Below, one piece after another: positions 1 through 7,491 of a stretch of 15,692 nt of DNA; positions within the stretch are counted from its first letter, which is position 1; every line of letters starts with the position of its first letter. Origin of the DNA: Chloroflexota bacterium. GTDB taxonomy: Bacteria; Chloroflexota; Anaerolineae; Anaerolineales; UBA11579. Both the position numbers and the translations under genes were made by a program. Below the pieces are notes generated by a model, which saw only the letters and a program-made list of their open reading frames with translations, was not told where the DNA came from and did no database searches. The stretch covers positions 1 to 15,692 of the forward strand of contig JAUWSD010000005.1 of the NCBI GenBank assembly GCA_030610225.1. Reading direction: 5' to 3'.

Positions 1-1
1 A

Positions 2-148
2 ATCATAGCAGGTGTGGTAGCAGTATTCTGGAATTTTTACCCAGGAGTCTACAGCATAGTAACTGATAATTTCTGGGGTGCAGTATTCATCCTCTTAGGA
101 GGAGTAATGCTGTGGACAACATTAAGACGAGGTGATGACAATGAGTAA
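2..148 (+). CDS. C-terminal fragment of a small membrane protein (LiaI/PspC-like)
   Basis: The reading frame is open from the first bases of the window to a TAA at 146-148, so only the last 48 codons are visible. They encode two hydrophobic stretches separated by a short polar loop, ending in a basic then acidic tail (LRRGDDNE), as expected for a small polytopic membrane protein. The glycine-rich second helix (ILLGGVMLW) resembles the LiaI/LiaF-type transmembrane module. The stop overlaps the start of the next gene, a LiaF-like protein, by 8 nt, so the two are probably co-translated and act together in the membrane. PspC-domain and LiaI-like proteins often sit beside such genes, but the N-terminus that would decide the family lies outside the window. 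Confidence 0.7.
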   Translation: MIAGVVAVFWNFYPGVYSIVTDNFWGAVFILLGGVMLWTTLRRGDDNE

Positions 149-1049
149 TCAATGGCGTAAAGAAAAAGGACCAAGTATCATGTTTCCGATCATTCTAATC
201 TCGCTTGGGTTAATGCTGCTTTTGTCAAATTTAAATATATTGGATTTTGATGTATGGACTTTTATCGCCAAGTTTTGGCCAGTTATCATAATAGCTATGG
301 GACTGGATCTGTTACTTGGTCGGAGAGTGAATTTTGGTCATTTTATAATAATTGGCTTGATAATAATATTTGCTTTAGGAAATCGAGGGCATCGATTCTT
401 TATTGGCGATCAAGAAATTATTACCGAACATGTTTCAGTAGATATGCCTGACTCCACCTCAGCGGATATTGAAATAGACTTTGGTGTTGGGCAGATGACT
501 TTGTCAACTTCAGACGATGATGCTTTGCTCCTGAGCGGTGAACTTGATATTCTTGAAGGTTCAGAAATTTCTGAAAGTTTTAGATCAGGAGAAAGCTACT
601 CGTATCATTTGGGATATGAAAGAAAAATCCAGGGTATTCCTTTCAAAGTTGAAGAAGGATATAGATGGGATATTGAGATTAATGATAATTTCCCGGTTTC
701 CCTGAATATAGAGACTGGTGTTGGCCAGGTAAAAATGTACTTGAAGGATATGGATCTTCTGGATTTAGATCTTAACATGGGAGTTGGCGAGGTAATCCTT
801 GAGTTGCCTGAGAGTGGAGATTACGATGTAGATATTGACGGGGGGATTGGAGAACTGGTAGTTTATATTCCTGAGGGGCTTGGGGTCAGGATCATAATTG
901 ATAAAGGCATAAGTACCTTCAATGTTCCTGATGGATATGAAAACCAAGGCAATGTGTACACAAATGATCTCTATACAACATCAGATAACAGAGTTGATAT
1001 GAGAATTAATTCCGGAATAGGAAGTGTTGCAATTCTGGAAATGCCATAA
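141..1049 (+). CDS. LiaF-like membrane protein with toast-rack C-terminal domain
   Basis: This 302-aa protein has an N-terminal membrane region with hydrophobic segments at about residues 13-31, 43-59 and 66-79. A soluble, acidic, beta-rich domain follows from about residue 95. That domain repeats a G-V/I-G turn followed by alternating hydrophobics at about residues 115, 193, 214, 235 and 292 (FGVGQMTL, TGVGQVKM, MGVGEVIL, GGIGELVV, SGIGSVAI), as in LiaF/DUF2154 toast-rack proteins. LiaF homologues in Firmicutes modulate envelope-stress two-component systems; here the role is only inferred. I chose ATG 141 because GAGGTGAT at 129-136 is a good ribosome-binding site for it. An in-frame GTG at 132 and ATG at 135 fall inside that site. 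The gene overlaps the upstream stop through ATGAGTAA and is followed by a terminator. Confidence 0.8.
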   Translation: MSNQWRKEKGPSIMFPIILISLGLMLLLSNLNILDFDVWTFIAKFWPVIIIAMGLDLLLGRRVNFGHFIIIGLIIIFALGNRGHRFFIGDQEIITEHVSVDMPDSTSADIEIDFGVGQMTLSTSDDDALLLSGELDILEGSEISESFRSGESYSYHLGYERKIQGIPFKVEEGYRWDIEINDNFPVSLNIETGVGQVKMYLKDMDLLDLDLNMGVGEVILELPESGDYDVDIDGGIGELVVYIPEGLGVRIIIDKGISTFNVPDGYENQGNVYTNDLYTTSDNRVDMRINSGIGSVAILEMP

Positions 1050-1068
1050 TCTGGACATTGAAAAGATA

Positions 1069-1099
1069 AAAAGCAAGGATGAAAATCTTTGCTTTTTTT
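1069..1099 (+). terminator. Intrinsic terminator after the LiaF-like gene
   Basis: A 12-bp stem (AAAAGCAAGGAT at 1069-1080 with ATCTTTGCTTTT at 1085-1096, one G-T pair) closes a GAAA tetraloop and runs into a T tract ending at 1099. It lies 20 nt after the stop of the LiaF-like gene and separates it from yraN. Confidence 0.85.
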
Positions 1100-1121
1100 A
1101 TTTAACTGGGATTTGATAAAA

Positions 1122-1153
1122 TTGAGAGCAAGTTCCAATTAATTAAGTATAAT
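1122..1153 (+). promoter_or_regulatory. Possible promoter of yraN-miaA
   Basis: A perfect -10 box TATAAT lies at 1148-1153, about 17 nt before the yraN start. The only -35-like element is TTGAGA at 1122-1127, but its spacing of 20 nt is too long for a good sigma-70 promoter. The placement just after a terminator supports initiation here; the -35 assignment is weak. Confidence 0.4.
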
Positions 1154-1169
1154 CAGCTAATGGTGATAT

Positions 1170-1550
1170 ATGGTTGGTAACGGACAAAAAAAATATTCGG
1201 CAAAGAAGATTGGGAACATGGGTGAGGATATCGCTGAATCCTATCTTCTTAAAAAAGGTTATGAGATCCTCGATAGGAATTATTATTCAAGATATGGTGA
1301 GATCGATATTATTGGGAAGTTGGAAGATCAAATAATATTCTTTGAAGTAAAGACAAGGACAAATGAAGCTTTTGGAAATCCAGAGGATTCAATTGATCAG
1401 AAAAAGATCGATTGCATGATCTCAACAGCTTTTTGTTTTCTGGAAGAGCATACTGAAGAAGAACTGGATTGGCGAATGGATCTGCTGGCTATCAAATTGT
1501 TTCCTGATGGATCTGATGAAATACTGCACTTTGAGGATATCAATGAGTAA
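1170..1550 (+). CDS. yraN: YraN/UPF0102 family nuclease-fold protein
   Basis: This 126-aa protein matches the UPF0102 (YraN) family, which has a restriction-endonuclease-like fold and no firmly established reaction. Visible family features are the N-terminal helix GEDIAESYLLKKGYEILDRN (18-37), the core strand with GEID at 43-46, and EVKTR at 59-63. The acidic residues E44, D46 and E59 together with K61 form the expected E/D...ExK nuclease-like site. The length is typical. The ATG at 1170 has only a close GGTGAT upstream, so the start is less certain than the family; an internal ATG at 1218 would cut into the conserved helix. Its TAA overlaps the start of miaA by 8 nt, suggesting coupled translation. 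Confidence 0.88.
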   Translation: MVGNGQKKYSAKKIGNMGEDIAESYLLKKGYEILDRNYYSRYGEIDIIGKLEDQIIFFEVKTRTNEAFGNPEDSIDQKKIDCMISTAFCFLEEHTEEELDWRMDLLAIKLFPDGSDEILHFEDINE

Positions 1551-2484
1551 GAAGAATTTGCCATGGGTGATAATGATTCTTGGTGCGACTGCTGTTGGAA
1601 AGACAGATCTATCTATTGAGCTTGCAGAAAGAATTAATGGGGAGATAATCTCAGTTGATTCGCGCTTATTTTATAGAGGGATGAATATTGGAACTGCAAA
1701 GCCATCAATAGAAGAAAGAGAGTGTGTACCACATCATCTGATAGATATTTGTGACCCCAACGAACATTGGAGCCTATCAAAATTGAAGGTGGAAGCACAA
1801 AGATTAATATCTGATATTCAGAACAGGGGCAAGGTGCCGATCTGCGTTGGTGGTACTGGGCAGTATATCAATGCATTAACGCAAGGCTGGGTGATCCCAA
1901 AAATAGAAGAAAATCCAGAATTGAGATCAGCGTTAAATTCCTGGGCAGAAGAGATTGGCAGAACTGAACTATATAGAAAACTTCAGATGATCGATCCAAT
2001 TGCAGCAGAGAAAATGGAGCCCAATAACCTAAGAAGAACGATCAGGGCGATTGAGGTGATATTCAGCACTGGGCGTTTATTTTCTGAGCAGCGGAAGAAG
2101 GAAGACCTGCCATACAGGGTTTACCAAGTTGGGTTGCAGAGAGATAGATCAGAGATATTTGAGAGACTTGAAAAACGTGTTGATTTGATGATGCAGCAAG
2201 GATTTCTTCAGGAAGTGGAGCAATTGCTGGCGAAAGGATATTCAAGGGATACAAGAGCTTTTTCTGCAATTGGTTATTCACAATTGACCTCATATTTGAG
2301 TAACGAAATCGATCTGGAAGATGCAATTGATGATATTAAACGTCAGACAAAAAAGTTTGTGCGCCGCCAAAATACATGGTTCAAGCAAACCGATCCTGAA
2401 ATAAATTGGTATCAGATGAATCAAAATCCGCTGGAATCAATCATTTCTGATCTGATTAACCTTAAAATATTGCCAAAATCATAG
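1543..2484 (+). CDS. miaA: tRNA dimethylallyltransferase MiaA
   Basis: MiaA transfers a dimethylallyl group to N6 of A37 in tRNAs that read codons starting with U, the first step towards ms2i6A. The 313-aa protein shows the P-loop GATAVGKT (14-21), the DSR-YRGMNIGTAKP block (39-54), HHLID (64-68), GGTGQYI (103-109) and the C-terminal RRQNTWFK (274-281), all in family order and at normal length. I chose ATG 1543, which has GAGG at 1533-1536 at good spacing; a longer frame opening at 1507 adds 12 residues without family similarity. The gene overlaps yraN by ATGAGTAA. The tRNA-Arg(UCU) at the end of the window lacks A36, so it should not be a MiaA substrate. Confidence 0.97.
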   Translation: MSKKNLPWVIMILGATAVGKTDLSIELAERINGEIISVDSRLFYRGMNIGTAKPSIEERECVPHHLIDICDPNEHWSLSKLKVEAQRLISDIQNRGKVPICVGGTGQYINALTQGWVIPKIEENPELRSALNSWAEEIGRTELYRKLQMIDPIAAEKMEPNNLRRTIRAIEVIFSTGRLFSEQRKKEDLPYRVYQVGLQRDRSEIFERLEKRVDLMMQQGFLQEVEQLLAKGYSRDTRAFSAIGYSQLTSYLSNEIDLEDAIDDIKRQTKKFVRRQNTWFKQTDPEINWYQMNQNPLESIISDLINLKILPKS

Positions 2485-2510
2485 ATATTTCACCAATATT
2501 TCCATAAAGT

Positions 2511-2539
2511 TTGACTTAAGTTACCGGAATTCCTATACT
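2511..2539 (+). promoter_or_regulatory. Sigma-70-type promoter of the acyl-CoA synthetase gene
   Basis: TTGACT (2511-2516) and TATACT (2534-2539) are separated by exactly 17 nt, each matching consensus at 5 of 6 positions. The predicted start near 2546 gives a leader of about 40 nt. The spacer contains the 8-bp palindrome GGAATTCC (2526-2533), which could be coincidental or an operator half. Confidence 0.75.
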
Positions 2540-2587
2540 CAAATTAAGGGTTTTAATTTCCGTGTTAAGCAATCATTGGAGGAGAAG

Positions 2588-4270
2588 ATGGCAAAGTATC
2601 CGTGGTTAGATTTTTATGACGAAGGTGTTCCTCATACTCAAGAGTATCCTGACATTACCTTGCAGCAATTTCTGGCAGATACTGTAGCAAAATATCCAGA
2701 TAGAGTATGTACAATATTTAAGGGAGCAGAGATCACTTATAAAGAGATGGACGCTCTTAGTGATTGTCTGGCTGCTGGTTTCGCATCAATAGGATTGAAG
2801 AAGGGAGATCGGGTGGGTTTATTCATGCCCAACACTCCTCAATTCCTAATCGCATTTTATGGGATATTGAAAGCTGGTGGAATAGTTGTTGCTACCAATC
2901 CACTTTACACGGAGAGGGAGATCGAATATCAAGTCAATGACGCCGGTGTGGAATTAATGGTCTTGATGACCAACAATTATGAAAAAGTAAAGAACATCCA
3001 GCACAAGACAAAAATTAAGAAGATCGTAGCAACGAATATCAAAGAAACACTTCCGCCTTTGCTGCGCGCATTGTTTACGATCGCAAAAGAAAAGAAGGGC
3101 GGTTTTAAAGTTGATCTTAGGGATGATGATGTTTGGATGTATGATCTGATCGAAAAATTCGATCCAGAAGATAAGCCAGACATTGATATAACTGCCGATG
3201 ATCCTGCTTTATTCCAATATAGCGGTGGGACGACGGGAATTTCCAAAGGCGTTATTGCACCACATCGAGTAGTAGTAGCAAACACATTGCAGATCAACGC
3301 GTGGAACCAAACAGGGAAACCCGGTGAGGAAGTGGTTTGCCTTGCAATACCTTTGTATCACGTTTATGGAATGGTGGTTGGATTGAATTATGGTGTTGTG
3401 GTGGGAGCTACAATGGTGATGACACCTGACCCAAGAGATGTTCAAGATGTTCTTGTGAATCTATCGAAATATAAGGCAACCATATTCCCCGGTGTTCCTG
3501 CCATGTACAACGCTATCAATAATAATCCTGATGTGTTAGCTGGCAAGTATGATCTCAGTGCGATCGATTTCTGTTTATCTGGCTCTGCTCCTTTGCTGTA
3601 TGAGACAAAAATTGAGTTCGAACGCATAACAGGTGGGAAATTAGTGGAAGGCTATGGTTTATCAGAAGCCCCAACTGCTTCGCATTGTAATCCAATTAAT
3701 GGTGAAAACAAACCGGGTTCGATCGGATTGCCCCTTTCAGACGTTAATTGCAAGATCGTAGATGTGGAGACGGGGAAGAAAGAAATGGCACCAAATGAGA
3801 TCGGAGAATTAATTCTTCAGGGGCCAATGGTCATGAAAGGTTATCACAACATGCCATCCGAAACAGAAAACGCACTGAGGGATGGTTGGTTGTTTACAGG
3901 TGATATAGCATATATGGATGAAGATGGATATTTCTATATCGTTGATCGCAAGAAAGAATTGATCAAGCCCGGTGGATTCCAGGTCTGGCCAAGAGAAGTA
4001 GAAGAAGTGATTATGGGGCATCCAGCTGTTATGGAAGTGGGGGCTGCAGGTATACCTGATCCTATTAGTGGAGAAGCTGTCAAAGCCTGGATCGTAACTA
4101 AAGAAGGGCAGACAGTTTCACCTGAGGAGATCAAAGAATGGTGCAAAAAAGATCTCGCCAGATATAAGGTTCCAAAAGAGGTAGAATTTATTTCTGAGCT
4201 TCCAAAATCCGGGGTTGGTAAACTATTGAGACGAGAGCTTCAGAGGATGCACAAAGAAGCAAACGAATGA
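2588..4270 (+). CDS. fadD: Long-chain fatty-acid-CoA ligase (AMP-forming, FadD-like)
   Basis: This 560-aa ANL-superfamily enzyme would activate a fatty acid with ATP to an acyl-adenylate and pass it to CoA. Core motifs in order are YSGGTTGISKG (211-221), GYGLSEAPT (355-363), FTGDIAYMDEDG (436-447), IVDRKKELIKPGG (451-463) and LPKSGVGKLLRREL (538-551), where K545 is the adenylation lysine. GGTTG, rather than SGTTG, is typical of FadD-type ligases, hence the long-chain call; the exact substrate is inferred. ATG 2588 follows GGAGGAG at 2578-2584. A TTG at 2576 is in frame but lies just upstream of that site, so it is not favoured. The gene is monocistronic between its own promoter and a terminator. 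It may supply acyl-CoA for lipid synthesis or for beta-oxidation. Confidence 0.93.
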   Translation: MAKYPWLDFYDEGVPHTQEYPDITLQQFLADTVAKYPDRVCTIFKGAEITYKEMDALSDCLAAGFASIGLKKGDRVGLFMPNTPQFLIAFYGILKAGGIVVATNPLYTEREIEYQVNDAGVELMVLMTNNYEKVKNIQHKTKIKKIVATNIKETLPPLLRALFTIAKEKKGGFKVDLRDDDVWMYDLIEKFDPEDKPDIDITADDPALFQYSGGTTGISKGVIAPHRVVVANTLQINAWNQTGKPGEEVVCLAIPLYHVYGMVVGLNYGVVVGATMVMTPDPRDVQDVLVNLSKYKATIFPGVPAMYNAINNNPDVLAGKYDLSAIDFCLSGSAPLLYETKIEFERITGGKLVEGYGLSEAPTASHCNPINGENKPGSIGLPLSDVNCKIVDVETGKKEMAPNEIGELILQGPMVMKGYHNMPSETENALRDGWLFTGDIAYMDEDGYFYIVDRKKELIKPGGFQVWPREVEEVIMGHPAVMEVGAAGIPDPISGEAVKAWIVTKEGQTVSPEEIKEWCKKDLARYKVPKEVEFISELPKSGVGKLLRRELQRMHKEANE

Positions 4271-4287
4271 ATTAAGTGATTAAATAA

Positions 4288-4317
4288 AAAAAGGACGGGT
4301 AATTTCCCGTCCTTTTT
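4288..4317. terminator. Bidirectional intrinsic terminator
   Basis: A perfect 12-bp stem (AAAAAGGACGGG at 4288-4299 and CCCGTCCTTTTT at 4306-4317) encloses a 6-nt loop, with a T tract on both strands. It sits between the convergent acyl-CoA synthetase gene and ftsH, 17 nt and 3 nt from their stops, and can end both transcripts. Confidence 0.92.
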
Positions 4318-4320
4318 GTT

Positions 4321-6189
4321 TTATGTTTTACTGTCCAACAATGAAGGTGTGCCACCAATTCTTTTTTCAGTTGGTCGGGGGAACAGCTCTTCAAATTCAG
4401 ATTTCGATAATGTTTCGATCTCGATCAATTTATTGGCGATAAGTTCAAGTTTGTCGCTGTATTTCTCGAGGATCGTTCTTGCTTTTTTATATGCAATATC
4501 AACCAGTTTCATGACTTCGTTGTCGATATCTTCTGCGACTGCATCAGAGTAATCTCTTTGTTCAGAGATCTCACGACCGAGGAATACCAACTCTTCTTTC
4601 TTTCCGTAAACACGATAACCGAGCTTGTCGCTCATTCCTAATCTTGTTACCATTGTTCTTGCGGTTTGAGTAACTCGCTGCAGATCATTTGAAGCACCAG
4701 ATGTTATGTCATCAAAGACCAACTCTTCAGCAATACGTCCACCAAGTGCAACTGCCATGTCTTCCAACATTTTATTCTTGCTGACCATTGTGCGGTCTTC
4801 TTCTGGTAAGGCCATCATGTAGCCACCAGCCATACCGCGGGGAATAATTGTTACCTTGAAAATTGGGTCTGCATTAGGGAGTACATGTGTGACGATCGCG
4901 TGCCCTGCCTCATGATAAGCGATGATCAATTTTTCACTTTCACTGATCAAACGGCTCTTACGTTCCGGGCCAGCAATCACACGCTCAATTGCTTCCTGAA
5001 GTTCGGATTGACCGATCTTCTTCTTACCTCTTCTTGCTGCAAGGATAGCGCCTTCGTTGACAAGATTCTCAATGTCAGCTCCAACAAAACCAGGTGTTCC
5101 TCTTGCTAAAAGGCTAAGGTCAACCTCTGGGTCAAGCGGTTTCCCACGTGTGTGTATTTCAAGGATTGCTTCGCGACCTTTGACATCTGGTCGATCAAGA
5201 ACTACACGTCGGTCAAAACGTCCTGGGCGCATCAATGCCGGATCCAGGATGTCTGGGCGGTTTGTAGCTGCTACGATAATGATGTTTGTGTCAGTTTCAA
5301 ATCCGTCCATCTCCACTAACAATTGGTTAAGCGTTTGTTCACGTTCGTCATGGCTTCCACCAAGCCCAGTGCCTCTCTGACGGCCGACTGCGTCGATCTC
5401 ATCTACAAAGACTATGCAGGGGGAGTGGCGTTTTGCCTGTTCGAAAAGATCTCGAACACGGCTGGCGCCAACACCAACAAACATTTCAACAAATTCAGAA
5501 CCTGAAATTGAGAAGAAAGGCACACCGGCTTCACCTGATACAGCTTTTGCCATCAAGGTCTTTCCAGTACCTGGTTGTCCTACAAGCAATACGCCTTTAG
5601 GAATTCTAGCCCCAAGAGCAATGAACTTCTCCGGCTCTTTCAGGAACTCGACAATTTCCAGTAATTCTTCTTTGGCTTCCTCAACACCTGCAACATCTGC
5701 AAATGTGATCGTTGGGTTTTCTCCGGTTAGCATCCGTGCTTTTGATTTCCCAAAAGACATTGCAGAACTGTTCTGCCCCTGCGTTTGTCTGAAGAAGAAC
5801 CAAAAAGCAACTATTACAATGGCTACAGGGATCATTGAGAACAATATGTTCATCAACCCTGACCAGGCATTTGGTGCTTTTGTTTCAATTTTGATATCGC
5901 TTGGGATAAGTTGCTCTGGTGTTGTTCCATAGGACAATAACTGTTCGACCAACGTTGTATCATGTCCGATGTAGGCATTTTTCTGTGTGCCATCACGGTA
6001 TGTAATAACCAGATCACCCATGCTTTCCACTATCTTCGAAATCTTACCGGTCTGAACATCAGCTGCAACCTGATTTATGTAAACTGCAGAGTCGTCTTGT
6101 CCACTCTGGAACACAAAGATCACAATGATCATCACGGTAATGAAGAACAAAAAGTAAATGAATGAAGCCTTGTTTTGGCTTGTTTTCAC
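4321..6189 (-). CDS. ftsH: ATP-dependent zinc metalloprotease FtsH
   Basis: FtsH is a membrane-anchored hexameric AAA+ protease that unfolds and degrades membrane and regulatory proteins. Counting from the chosen start (622 aa), there are transmembrane helices at about 8-27 and 112-134 with an extracytoplasmic domain between them. The AAA domain has Walker A GQPGTGKT (204-211), Walker B VFVDEID (260-266) and the second region of homology ending RPGRFDRR. The peptidase domain has HEAGH (426-430) and the third zinc ligand in GASNDLQ (D502). All catalytic residues are present and the length is normal. I chose GTG 6189 because GGAGG lies 5 nt upstream; an in-frame TTG at 6201 overlaps that site. 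The gene has its own promoter downstream of fabH and shares a terminator with the acyl-CoA synthetase gene. Confidence 0.97.
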   Translation of the reverse strand: MKTSQNKASFIYFLFFITVMIIVIFVFQSGQDDSAVYINQVAADVQTGKISKIVESMGDLVITYRDGTQKNAYIGHDTTLVEQLLSYGTTPEQLIPSDIKIETKAPNAWSGLMNILFSMIPVAIVIVAFWFFFRQTQGQNSSAMSFGKSKARMLTGENPTITFADVAGVEEAKEELLEIVEFLKEPEKFIALGARIPKGVLLVGQPGTGKTLMAKAVSGEAGVPFFSISGSEFVEMFVGVGASRVRDLFEQAKRHSPCIVFVDEIDAVGRQRGTGLGGSHDEREQTLNQLLVEMDGFETDTNIIIVAATNRPDILDPALMRPGRFDRRVVLDRPDVKGREAILEIHTRGKPLDPEVDLSLLARGTPGFVGADIENLVNEGAILAARRGKKKIGQSELQEAIERVIAGPERKSRLISESEKLIIAYHEAGHAIVTHVLPNADPIFKVTIIPRGMAGGYMMALPEEDRTMVSKNKMLEDMAVALGGRIAEELVFDDITSGASNDLQRVTQTARTMVTRLGMSDKLGYRVYGKKEELVFLGREISEQRDYSDAVAEDIDNEVMKLVDIAYKKARTILEKYSDKLELIANKLIEIETLSKSEFEELFPRPTEKRIGGTPSLLDSKT

Positions 6190-6227
6190 ATTTTCCTCCA
6201 AAAATTAATATTTCATAAAGCTGGACT

Positions 6228-6236
6228 ATTATACCA
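6228..6236 (-). promoter_or_regulatory. Extended -10 promoter of ftsH
   Basis: On the - strand the sequence TGG-TATAAT (6236 to 6228) gives a perfect -10 with an upstream TG, placing the transcript start near 6221 and a leader of about 30 nt before the GTG. No good -35 is seen at 16-18 nt. The rest of the 6202-6378 gap holds no gene and no convincing terminator for fabH, so read-through into ftsH is possible. Confidence 0.6.
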
Positions 6237-6378
6237 ATCTATAGAAAGGTGAGATAGTTCACATTATGTTTTGATAAATAAGGAAAGGAAACCTTATATC
6301 CCATCAATTTTAAAACAAAACAGGAAAAATATCTATTGGAGATTTATTAATACCAAATTGTTATAAACTATTGGTTTT

Positions 6379-7491
6379 TTATTTTGGTATCCATCTTCCC
6401 CAGATCAGTCCTTCGATCCATCTGATCAGTTTTCTCAGGAATGAGCGAATACCAACAAAGATTGACAGCAAACCAAATCTGACTGGTTTTTCTGCATCAA
6501 GTGGGCCTGTCCAGATCAAGCTGACTGCGCCCCATGTGAGGCCGCTGCCAAAGCCAACCATGACAACATTATCTCCTTTATTCAACTTGCCAAATTCAAA
6601 TGCTTCTACTGTTGCTATAGGAATAGATGCTGTAGATGTATTCCCATATTTATCGACATTCATCACAAATCTTTCGATCGGCAACTTTAAACCTCTTGCT
6701 GCTGCTTCGATGATACGTTTATTTGCCTGATGCGGAATGAAGATGGAAATATCTTCTATTTTTAAACCTGCTTTATCAATAGCTTCCTGGGATGCTTTAG
6801 CCATTACCCTTGTAGCAAACCGGAAAACTTCCCGACCTTTCATTTGAACGAAATGCAAGCCCTGAGCGATCGTGTCTGCACTGGCTGGTTGAGCACTTCC
6901 TCCAGCGGGGACGGAGAGGAGGTCTGCGCCAGATCCATCAGAGCGCATAATAGATGAGATCACTCCACCCGGTTTTTCGCTGGCCTGGAGTACGAAAGCG
7001 CCAGCTCCATCCCCAAATAGCATACAGGTTCCGCGGTCAGTCCAATCTATGATGCGGGACAATGTCTCAGTACCGATCACGATTGCAGATTTTATGGAAC
7101 CGCTGCGGATCGCCTGAGTGGCCATATCCAATGCAAATATAAATCCAGTACATGCGGCAGAAATGTCAAATGCGCCTGCATTTACAGCTCCGATCTGGTT
7201 TTGGACAATTGACGCAGTAGATGGGAACATGTGTTCAGGCGTAGAGGTTGAGACAATCACTAAATCCAGGTCACGTGGGTGAATTTGAGCCATTTTTAAG
7301 GCATTAAATGCAGCTTCTGCCCCCATAGAAGCACTTGTATCTTCTTTTCCCGCAATTCGCCTTGTTTTGATGCCTGAGCGTTCCTGGATCCATTCATCTG
7401 AAGTATCAACCATTTTGGAAATTTCCGCATTGGTGAGTATTTTATTGGGGACATGCATGCCCCAGCCTGTGATATGTGCATAAGTTGTCAT
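6379..7491 (-). CDS. fabH: Beta-ketoacyl-ACP synthase III with C-terminal tail
   Basis: FabH condenses an acyl-CoA (usually acetyl-CoA) with malonyl-ACP to start fatty-acid synthesis. The catalytic triad is complete: C114 in SAACTGF, H254 in PHQANKR and N284 in GNTSTAS. The N-terminal SDEWIQERSGIKTRR (31-45) and C-terminal GFGSGLTWGA (313-322) blocks are canonical. At 370 aa it is about 40 residues longer than usual. Residues 338-370 form an extra tail rich in Arg, Trp and aliphatics, likely amphipathic. The ATG overlaps the fabF TGA by four bases (ATGA), with AGGAG upstream, so the two synthases are translationally coupled. 3-oxoacyl-ACP synthase III is firm; the role of the tail is unknown. 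Confidence 0.95.
   Translation of the reverse strand: MTTYAHITGWGMHVPNKILTNAEISKMVDTSDEWIQERSGIKTRRIAGKEDTSASMGAEAAFNALKMAQIHPRDLDLVIVSTSTPEHMFPSTASIVQNQIGAVNAGAFDISAACTGFIFALDMATQAIRSGSIKSAIVIGTETLSRIIDWTDRGTCMLFGDGAGAFVLQASEKPGGVISSIMRSDGSGADLLSVPAGGSAQPASADTIAQGLHFVQMKGREVFRFATRVMAKASQEAIDKAGLKIEDISIFIPHQANKRIIEAAARGLKLPIERFVMNVDKYGNTSTASIPIATVEAFEFGKLNKGDNVVMVGFGSGLTWGAVSLIWTGPLDAEKPVRFGLLSIFVGIRSFLRKLIRWIEGLIWGRWIPK

Noticed and set aside
5414..5932. A 172-codon open frame on the + strand opposite ftsH
   Set aside because: It is antisense to the conserved AAA domain of FtsH, has no ribosome-binding site and its translation has no recognisable domain.
6352..6380. ACCAA/TTGGT stem followed by a T tract on the + strand
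   Set aside because: The stem is only 5 bp with a long imperfect loop and no + strand gene reads into it; on the - strand no T tract follows.
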